Positions 1 through 4,433 of a DNA stretch of 6,915 nucleotides are shown one piece after another. Origin of the DNA: an uncultured Treponema sp. (lineage in GTDB: Bacteria; Spirochaetota; Spirochaetia; Treponematales; Treponemataceae); contig CALBXN010000041.1 in NCBI GenBank assembly GCA_937890485.1, forward strand, positions 1 to 6,915. Direction: 5' to 3'. The position numbers and the translations under genes are program-made. Numbering within the stretch: position 1 is the stretch's first letter; each line of letters opens with the position of its first letter. Below the pieces are notes generated by a model. It had not been told where the DNA came from and searched no databases. It saw only the letters and a list, made by a program, of their open reading frames with translations.

Positions 1-1103
1 AAGTTGGTTGGGAAGAAAAAGAATTTATCCGAGCAAAATTGCCTAGTTTTGAACGAGCTAGTGTAATTGGTTGGTTCGATAAAGAAAATTTAGTTTCACA
101 GTGCGTTGTTTATCCAATGAAGGTGCGAATTTTTAGTCAAATATATGACATGGGTGGACTTACAGGAGTTGGAACCTATCCAGAATATTCAAATCATGGA
201 CTTATGCACGCCCTTTTAGAAAAAGCACTTTACGAAATGCGTGATAAAGGACAGTATATTTCTTATCTTTATCCATATTCCATTCCTTATTATAGAAGAA
301 AAGGATGGGAAATTATTTCTGACAAAATTACATACGAAATTCAAGATTATCAGTTGCCAAAAAGTCGTCAGGGTGCAGGGGAGGTTCGTAGAGTTCCAAT
401 TACAAGTCCTATAATCCGAGAGTGTTATGATAGATTTGCCTCTGTTACTCATGGAGCTTTAATTCGTGACGATTTGGCATGGAATGAATATTGGCTTTGG
501 GATAATGATGATATAACTTCAGCTGTTTACTATAACGAAAAAGGTGAACTTGACGGCTATGTAATTTACTGGATTGCTGACGAAGTTTTCCATATCAAAG
601 ATATGATTTTTATGAATGAAGAAGCAAGAATTGGTCTTTGGAACTTTGTTAGTGCCCACTTTTCAATGATAAATAAGGTTGTGGGAAGTACATTCACAGA
701 TGAATCTTTGGCTTTCCTTTTGGAAGATGCAAAAATTCAAGAAAATATTTCTCCTTATTTTATGGCACGCATCGTTGATTTTGAAAAATTTATCGAACAA
801 TATCCATTTAAACCAGATACTCGAAAAAGAGTTTGGTCATTTACATTAGAAGATCCACTTTTACCATGGAATCAAGGTGGCTTTACTTTAACTATCGATA
901 GACAGGGGAAAGGAAAAGTTGAACCTACTGGAAAAAAACATAAAGATAAAATTGATATTCAAACAATGACAACAATGCTTTTAGGTTATAAACGCCCAGA
1001 TTATCTTAACAAAATTGGTAGATTAGTTTGTAACGAAAACACAGTTGATATGCTTGAAGACGCTATTGAACAGCAAACTTCATATTTTTCTGATTATTTT
1101 TAA
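1..1103 (+). CDS. Eis-like GNAT N-acetyltransferase with SCP2-type C-terminal domain (5' partial)
   Basis: This is a cytosolic acetyl-CoA-dependent N-acetyltransferase of the Eis/COG4552 type; the substrate is unknown. The frame is open to the window edge (first whole codon at 3) and the residues before the internal TTG at 39 (GWEEKEFIRAKLPSFERA) fit the family N-terminus, so the true start lies upstream. Counting from that TTG, the family features are YPMKV (25-29), the GNAT core GGLTGVGTYPEY (39-50), LYPYSIPYYRRKGWE (77-91) with the family Tyr at 85, and a C-terminal SCP2-like domain from about 260 containing LPWNQGGF. The chain ends FSDYF. In mycobacterial Eis the C-terminal carboxylate and a conserved Tyr take part in catalysis, and both seem kept here. 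The usual Arg-rich acetyl-CoA loop reads SNHGLM (51-56), which lacks arginine. The DUF456 gene follows 14 nt downstream, probably in the same transcript. The family call is strong; the substrate is not inferable. Confidence 0.88.
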   Translation, partial: VGWEEKEFIRAKLPSFERASVIGWFDKENLVSQCVVYPMKVRIFSQIYDMGGLTGVGTYPEYSNHGLMHALLEKALYEMRDKGQYISYLYPYSIPYYRRKGWEIISDKITYEIQDYQLPKSRQGAGEVRRVPITSPIIRECYDRFASVTHGALIRDDLAWNEYWLWDNDDITSAVYYNEKGELDGYVIYWIADEVFHIKDMIFMNEEARIGLWNFVSAHFSMINKVVGSTFTDESLAFLLEDAKIQENISPYFMARIVDFEKFIEQYPFKPDTRKRVWSFTLEDPLLPWNQGGFTLTIDRQGKGKVEPTGKKHKDKIDIQTMTTMLLGYKRPDYLNKIGRLVCNENTVDMLEDAIEQQTSYFSDYF

Positions 1104-1117
1104 TAAGGAAGTTATCC

Positions 1118-1606
1118 ATGGACGGAAGTATCGCATATGTAATAATTGGTGGAATTTTTTTGCTAATTGGTTTTGCAGGAACTATAGTTCCTATACTACC
1201 TGGTGCTCCTCTTGCTTGGCTTGGTCTTTTACTAGCATATTTTTCTGTTTATACAGATATTTCTGTTACAACTTTGATTATCACTGCTGTTGTTGCAGTT
1301 TTAGTTTCAGTTTTGGATAATATTTTTCCAATCATTTTTACAAAACAATCTGGTGGAAGTAAAGCAGGAACTTGGGGTTCTACAATTGGATTAATTATCG
1401 GTTTTTTTGTTGGACCACTAGGAATTATTGCAGGACCTTTTATCGGTGCTTGGGTTGGAGAAATGATTCACGATAATTCTGATTCAAAAAGGGCCTTAAC
1501 AGCTGCCTTCGGTTCTTTAAAAGGATTTTTACTAGGCACTGGAATGAAAATGATTGCCTGTGGAATTTTCATCTGGATATTTGTAGCGTCATTAGTAAAT
1601 CCTTAA
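1118..1606 (+). CDS. DUF456 family membrane protein
   Basis: This 162-residue integral membrane protein matches the DUF456 family, whose function is unknown. The recognisable pieces are PILPGAPLAW (25-34) in the first membrane hairpin, the loop KQSGGSKAGTWGSTIG (76-91) and the glycine-rich GPLGIIAGPFIGAWVGE (99-115). Hydrophobic segments lie near 6-28, 30-45, 50-75, 86-113 and 140-160, with Gly-x-x-x-Gly-like spacing that suggests tight helix packing. The length is normal for the family. The ATG at 1118 is preceded by AAGGA (1105-1109) at 8 nt spacing. The gene lies 14 nt after the acetyltransferase stop and is followed by a likely intrinsic terminator, so it should be the last gene of that transcript. 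A transport or envelope role is only a guess. Confidence 0.88.
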   Translation: MDGSIAYVIIGGIFLLIGFAGTIVPILPGAPLAWLGLLLAYFSVYTDISVTTLIITAVVAVLVSVLDNIFPIIFTKQSGGSKAGTWGSTIGLIIGFFVGPLGIIAGPFIGAWVGEMIHDNSDSKRALTAAFGSLKGFLLGTGMKMIACGIFIWIFVASLVNP

Positions 1607-1611
1607 AAAAA

Positions 1612-1650
1612 TTTGTAACCTTGCAATACAAAGTTTTTTTTTATTTTTTT
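1612..1650 (+). terminator. Probable intrinsic terminator after the DUF456 gene
   Basis: TTTGTA (1612-1617) and TACAAA (1627-1632) form a 6-bp stem with a 9-nt loop. After a single A/G mismatch the preceding A-run can pair with the following T-run, which lengthens the stem. The run is T9-A-T7 (1634-1650). The stem is AT-rich, so stability is modest, but the long U-tract and the position between a stop codon and a new promoter support the call. Confidence 0.55.
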
Positions 1651-1679
1651 GTAAATAAAATTTTAATTCGTGATATAAT
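1649..1679 (+). promoter_or_regulatory. Sigma-70-type extended -10 promoter for the exported protein/lipoprotein pair
   Basis: A perfect TATAAT at 1674-1679 is preceded by TG plus one base (1671-1673), giving an extended -10 element. The best -35 is TTGTAA (1649-1654), a 4/6 match at a long 19-nt spacing, which an extended -10 can tolerate. Transcription would start near 1686, leaving a leader of about 16 nt that carries the SD site. It lies just after the terminator of the previous transcript. Confidence 0.65.
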
Positions 1680-1688
1680 AAATTCTAT

Positions 1689-1694
1689 AGGAGG
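1689..1694 (+). promoter_or_regulatory. Consensus ribosome binding site AGGAGG
   Basis: This is a perfect anti-SD complement (AGGAGG, extended by A at 1695), 7 nt before the ATG at 1702. It is the strongest SD in the window, sits within about 16 nt of the inferred transcription start, and predicts efficient translation of the small exported protein. Confidence 0.8.
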
Positions 1695-1701
1695 ATAATC
1701 A

Positions 1702-2154
1702 ATGAAAAATACATATCTTAAAATTACTTTTTTTATTTTGCTTTCTGTTTTTATTTCAACTTTTATTTTTGCAGCGAAGAAAGTTGATGTAGAAAAATCT
1801 TCAAAAAAATTTATTACAGCAGTAGAAAAAATTACAAAAGAACTTACAGAAGAAGAAAAAGCCATTGCAAGATTTTCTTTTAAAAATACTTTTACAAGTT
1901 TAGGTTATTCTTGGATTGGGGAACTTGATATTGATAAAGCCGCAAAAGAATTAACTAAAGATGAATATGAAATGGCTGTTGAAAAAGCTGCAAATCTTGC
2001 AAAAAATCCTGCATCTCAAGGAGTTTTGAAACTCGGTAAAGCTGGTGAAAAAATCCTAAAAGCGCTAGCAAATACAACTGAAAAAGTTTATAACGCTAGT
2101 AAAAAATGGGTAAACGAAAACGCAGAAGAATTTGATAAAAAATACGAAAACTAA
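1702..2154 (+). CDS. Small Lys-rich exported protein of unknown function
   Basis: This 150-residue protein is one I do not recognise. It has a clear signal peptide: basic start MKNTYLK, hydrophobic core to about residue 23, and likely signal peptidase I cleavage after A24 or A25 (FIFA/AKK). No lipobox Cys is present. The mature part is rich in Lys, Glu and Ala and should be mostly amphipathic helix; its only notable internal similarity is KELTEEEKAIA (46-56) against KELTKDEYEMA (84-94). There are no cysteines and no catalytic motif I can name. It starts a transcript with an extended -10 promoter and a perfect SD, and an NlpC/P60 lipoprotein gene follows 31 nt downstream, so a periplasmic or surface role tied to the cell wall is possible but is inference only. 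Confidence 0.8.
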   Translation: MKNTYLKITFFILLSVFISTFIFAAKKVDVEKSSKKFITAVEKITKELTEEEKAIARFSFKNTFTSLGYSWIGELDIDKAAKELTKDEYEMAVEKAANLAKNPASQGVLKLGKAGEKILKALANTTEKVYNASKKWVNENAEEFDKKYEN

Positions 2155-2185
2155 AGTTTAAAACTATTTTTTTAGAGGTGTTTTT

Positions 2186-2734
2186 ATGAAAAAATCACTT
2201 TTATTTTTTGGCTTAGTAATCCTAATTTTTTCATCTTGTAGTTTTGAATTTTTAACAGGAATACGATACGTTACTTCATCTTTTACAACCATAGATTGTC
2301 CACCCGAAATTATTTCTCGAGCCTTCAAATTTGCAGAACTTTACGAAAAAGAAGATACTGTTTACGAATGGGGAGGCGAAGATCCATTACGAAACACCAT
2401 CGGAATTGATTGTTCTGGTCTTGTAATTATGTGTTACAAATATGCCATGGTAGACACAGAATACAAATTATTAAATGAAGATATGACAGCTCAAAACATT
2501 CATGATTACGCTTCTACAAAAAAATCTGTAGGAACTGTTCAAAAAGGCGATTTAGTTTTTATCGGACCAGAAGGCAGTAAAGAAATTACTCACATCGGAT
2601 TTTTTGAAAAATACGAAGATAATATCGTTTATATTTTAGATAGTTCCTCAGGTTCAAACGGAGTTCATTACAACACATATTCAGTTGATTCTAAAAAAAT
2701 CAAAGGATATGGCAGAATGAGAGTTAAGTATTAG
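2186..2734 (+). CDS. NlpC/P60-family cell-wall hydrolase lipoprotein
   Basis: This 182-residue probable peptidoglycan endopeptidase would be anchored by a lipid. The N-terminus MKKSLLFFGLVILIFSSC is a lipoprotein signal with the lipidated Cys at 18; Phe at -3 is a relaxed lipobox of the kind seen in spirochaetes. The NlpC/P60 core follows: YEWGGEDP (60-67), the catalytic Cys motif GIDCSGLV with C76, the GDLVFIGP strand (121-128), and the catalytic His motif THIGFF with H136. The usual third polar residue, often His, appears to be Asp (D152 in ILDSSSG). These enzymes typically cut gamma-D-Glu-diaminoacyl links in wall peptides; the exact bond here is unknown. GAGGTG (2175-2180) gives an SD 5 nt before ATG. 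It is probably co-transcribed with the exported protein 31 nt upstream and converges with the repeat-protein gene. Confidence 0.88.
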   Translation: MKKSLLFFGLVILIFSSCSFEFLTGIRYVTSSFTTIDCPPEIISRAFKFAELYEKEDTVYEWGGEDPLRNTIGIDCSGLVIMCYKYAMVDTEYKLLNEDMTAQNIHDYASTKKSVGTVQKGDLVFIGPEGSKEITHIGFFEKYEDNIVYILDSSSGSNGVHYNTYSVDSKKIKGYGRMRVKY

Positions 2735-2758
2735 AACTGTTGTTACATTCCAAGTTCT
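2733..2758. terminator. Weak hairpin at the convergent gene ends
   Basis: AGAACT (2733-2738) and AGTTCT (2753-2758) form a perfect 6-bp inverted repeat with a 14-nt loop. It spans the stop codons of both convergent genes, which are only 8 bp apart. Only four T residues follow on the + strand and no T-run follows on the - strand, so efficiency would be low. It is the only candidate terminator seen at this junction. Confidence 0.3.
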
Positions 2759-3852
2759 TTTGCTTTATTGTAACACCAAGTTGCCATTTCTGGATTTTTT
2801 GCTGTGCCATAACCATACTCATAACAGCTACCAAGATTATACCAAGCATATTCAATTGTTGGAGCAACTTCTGTAGCTTTCTTATAACACTCAAATGCCT
2901 TTTTGAGATTTTGTTCTGTGCCTTTCCCCAAAGAATAACAAAGACCAAGCATATACCAAGCATCTCCTCTTGTGTGGTCAAGTTCTATAACTTGGTTGAA
3001 ACATTCAAAGGCTTTTGTATAATTTTGTTCTGTGCCTTCTCCAAAATAATAACAAGCCCCAAGCATATCCCAAGCATCCCCGTCTATTGGATCAACTTCT
3101 GTTGCTTTTTTATAACACTCAAAAGCCTTTGTGGCATTTTGCTCTGTAACTATTCCCTTATTATAAAAAAGTCCAAGTATATACCAAGCATCTCCGATTG
3201 ATGGATCAACTTCTGTTGCTTTTTTATAACACTCAAAAGCCTTTGTGTAATTTTGCTCTGTGCCTTCTCCCAAATAATAACAATTTCCAAGAGTATTCCA
3301 AACATCCCCCTGAGCTGGATTTACTTCTGTTGCTTTTTTATAATACTCAAAGGCTTTTGTATAATCTTGCTCTGTGCCTTCTCCAAAATAATAACAATCT
3401 CCAAGATTGTACCAAGCATCTCCGTGAATTAAATTACCTTCTGTTGCTTTTTTATAGCATTCAAATGCTTTTGTGTAATTTTGCTCTGTGCCTTCTCCAA
3501 AATAATAACAATCTCCAAGAATATCCCAAGCATCCCCGTAAGTCGAGTCAATTTCTATTATTTTTTTATAACACTCAAATGACTTTGTATAATTTTGCTC
3601 TATTCCTTCTCCCAAATAATAACAAGCTCCAAGAATATTCCAAATTTCTATATCATAAGGATTTATCTTTAATCTAAAACTAAGTCCATCCAATAATGAC
3701 CAATCTGGAATTTTTTTTATTATAGTAATGAAAGATGTAATATTTTTATTTATGTAACCTATATTTTCTGTTTTAATTGAATCATTAGCACTTATTGTTA
3801 ATACAAGAAATAATGTCAAAATAAATGTAATAAAAATTTTTTTCTGTTTCAT
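2743..3852 (-). CDS. Exported Sel1/TPR hybrid repeat protein (eight 38-residue repeats)
   Basis: This 369-residue exported solenoid protein is presumably a protein-binding scaffold. Residues 1-22 are a signal peptide with likely cleavage after ISA. Residues 23-68 form a non-repeat lead-in. Residues 69-369 are eight head-to-tail repeats, the last trimmed to 35 residues. A typical unit starts DAWYNLGDCYYFGEG and continues through TEQN to TKAFECYKKATE. The first part and the four-residue turn insert are Sel1-like, while the VDP/DAW junction is TPR-like. Two Cys positions per repeat (9 and 26) are kept in 14 of 16 places, unusual for an exported TPR-type protein. AGGAG (3861-3865) lies 8 nt before the ATG. 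The next gene upstream is in the same direction, 74 nt away, so shared transcription is possible. No catalytic motif is present and the partner is unknown. Confidence 0.87.
   Translation of the reverse strand: MKQKKIFITFILTLFLVLTISANDSIKTENIGYINKNITSFITIIKKIPDWSLLDGLSFRLKINPYDIEIWNILGACYYLGEGIEQNYTKSFECYKKIIEIDSTYGDAWDILGDCYYFGEGTEQNYTKAFECYKKATEGNLIHGDAWYNLGDCYYFGEGTEQDYTKAFEYYKKATEVNPAQGDVWNTLGNCYYLGEGTEQNYTKAFECYKKATEVDPSIGDAWYILGLFYNKGIVTEQNATKAFECYKKATEVDPIDGDAWDMLGACYYFGEGTEQNYTKAFECFNQVIELDHTRGDAWYMLGLCYSLGKGTEQNLKKAFECYKKATEVAPTIEYAWYNLGSCYEYGYGTAKNPEMATWCYNKAKELGM
2746..3648 (-). repeat. Eight tandem 114-bp coding repeats
   Basis: Within the repeat-protein gene the 114-bp unit runs 3648-3535, 3534-3421, 3420-3307, 3306-3193, 3192-3079, 3078-2965, 2964-2851 and a shortened 2850-2746. 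Neighbouring copies share exact blocks at 114-bp offset: 3367-3406 equals 3481-3520 (40 bp) and 3088-3133 equals 3202-3247 (46 bp). Identity therefore includes silent positions, which points to recent duplication or gene conversion. Terminal copies are more diverged than central ones. Confidence 0.9.
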
Positions 3853-3866
3853 AATAAAATCTCCTA

Positions 3867-3910
3867 TTACTTATTTTCAATAACTTATTTTGAGCGTTCA
3901 TCATAAGTTA
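3867..3910 (-). promoter_or_regulatory. Inverted and direct repeats upstream of the repeat-protein gene
   Basis: In the 74-bp gap, TAACTTAT (3881-3888) and ATAAGTTA (3903-3910) form a perfect 8-bp inverted repeat with a 14-bp spacer. ACTTATTTT is repeated directly at 3869-3877 and 3883-3891, the first copy ending just upstream of the SD. Read on the - strand, the distal arm could pair either with the near arm or, less perfectly, with the copy beside the SD. A possible -10 (TATGAT, 3905-3900) overlaps the arm, but no -35 is evident. No T-run follows the stem, so it is not an intrinsic terminator. Function is unproven. Confidence 0.35.
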
Positions 3911-3926
3911 ATACAAAAAACTTTCC

Positions 3927-4355
3927 TCATTCTTCTGAAGAATAATAAACATTTACTATTTGAGATATTTTGTCAAAATCGGTAAGCCAATCAGTATAAG
4001 TGTATGAATAATATTCCTTCTTACATATTCTTACTAACCATTTATTTATATAATCCAAAGAATTTTTAGACTTTATATACATGAATACAATATAAACTTC
4101 TTCATTTTCAACATTATAAATGTCTAAAGCCTTATAGAATACATTTTCATGTTTTTTTAACATTTTTATATCGCAAGGTTCTCCCAACAGATATTCGCAA
4201 ACATCTATCATATCATCATAATTATCACTGGTACCCAAATATTCAGCACCTGCAAATACCAAATCTGAATCTATAGTATAAGATTCTATTTCTATGCAAA
4301 ATCCAATCGTTGTTGTAAAAACAAGTAATAATGCAAAAACAATTATTTTTTTCAT
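3927..4355 (-). CDS. Small exported protein of unknown function
   Basis: This 142-residue protein is one I do not recognise. I place the start at ATG 4355: it opens a standard signal peptide (MKKIIVFALLLVFTTTIGFC), whereas the longer frame would begin at a TTG at 4379 with no SD. Cleavage is likely around residue 20; Cys20 is not in a proper lipobox (Ile, Gly, Phe before it), so lipidation is unlikely. The mature part is rich in Tyr, Asp and Glu, with Cys at 53, 61 and 111, and looks mainly helical; no catalytic motif is seen. The C-terminus ends YYSSEE, and the HD-GYP protein next door contains YYSSED near its end, probably by chance. The gene has its own consensus promoter immediately upstream and may be co-transcribed with the repeat-protein gene. 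Confidence 0.75.
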   Translation of the reverse strand: MKKIIVFALLLVFTTTIGFCIEIESYTIDSDLVFAGAEYLGTSDNYDDMIDVCEYLLGEPCDIKMLKKHENVFYKALDIYNVENEEVYIVFMYIKSKNSLDYINKWLVRICKKEYYSYTYTDWLTDFDKISQIVNVYYSSEE

Positions 4356-4367
4356 AAAAATTTTTAT

Positions 4368-4372
4368 TCTCC
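4368..4372 (-). promoter_or_regulatory. SD site (GGAGA) supporting the ATG at 4355
   Basis: GGAGA on the - strand (4372-4368) lies 12 nt before ATG 4355. The spacing is long but usable, and it lies inside the extension to TTG 4379, so it cannot serve that start. It therefore favours the shorter protein. Confidence 0.5.
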
Positions 4373-4386
4373 ATAACAAAATAAAA

Positions 4387-4398
4387 TGAATATATTCA
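4387..4398. promoter_or_regulatory. 12-bp perfect palindrome at the predicted transcription start
   Basis: TGAATATATTCA is an exact 12-bp palindrome that covers the expected start point (near 4397) of the consensus promoter at 4404-4432. Its placement suits a repressor operator. AT-rich palindromes also arise by chance, and no regulator gene lies beside it. Confidence 0.35.
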
Positions 4399-4403
4399 AA
4401 AAC

Positions 4404-4432
4404 ATTATATTTTCACTTATTGAAATTGTCAA
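4404..4432 (-). promoter_or_regulatory. Full-consensus sigma-70 promoter for the 3927-4355 gene
   Basis: On the - strand TTGACA (4432-4427) and TATAAT (4409-4404) are both perfect and are separated by exactly 17 bp. The inferred start is near 4397, giving a leader of about 42 nt. The -35 begins one base after the stop codon of the HD-GYP gene (4436-4434). The spacer holds an inverted repeat, TTTCA and TGAAA, around a 5-bp centre (4411-4425). Confidence 0.82.
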
Positions 4433-4433
4433 A

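Noticed and set aside
216..452. Open frame on the - strand inside the acetyltransferase gene
   Set aside because: It lies fully antisense to a gene with clear family motifs, with no SD or recognisable product.
1045..1320. Open frame on + overlapping the end of the acetyltransferase and the DUF456 gene
   Set aside because: It overlaps two well-supported genes in another frame, and its Cys/Phe/Tyr-rich product looks like frame-shifted membrane protein sequence.
1641..1865. Open frame on the - strand over the promoter and signal peptide of the 1702 gene
   Set aside because: It is antisense to an extended -10 promoter and a strong SD; its product is Phe/Ser/Ile-rich translation of the complementary strand.
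2155..2185. AGTTT/AAACT hairpin followed by T-run as a terminator between the exported protein and the lipoprotein
   Set aside because: The stem is at most four to five AT pairs with a tiny loop and would not be stable. The short gap suggests co-transcription.
2746..3648. Regular 114-bp repeats as a possible CRISPR-like or non-coding repeat array
   Set aside because: The repeat lies entirely in one open frame, has a codon-multiple period, and encodes clear Sel1/TPR units. There are no unique spacers between identical short repeats.
2740..3677. Two long open frames on the + strand opposite the repeat-protein gene
   Set aside because: They mirror the repetitive coding strand, have low-complexity Leu/Phe/Cys/Asn composition and no SD, and their openness follows from the repeat base pattern.
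3929..3943. 15-bp near-palindrome at the end of the 3927 gene as a terminator
   Set aside because: It is AT-rich with a 3-nt loop, lies inside codons for the acidic C-terminus, and the T-run is about 11 nt away on the - strand, too far for an intrinsic terminator.
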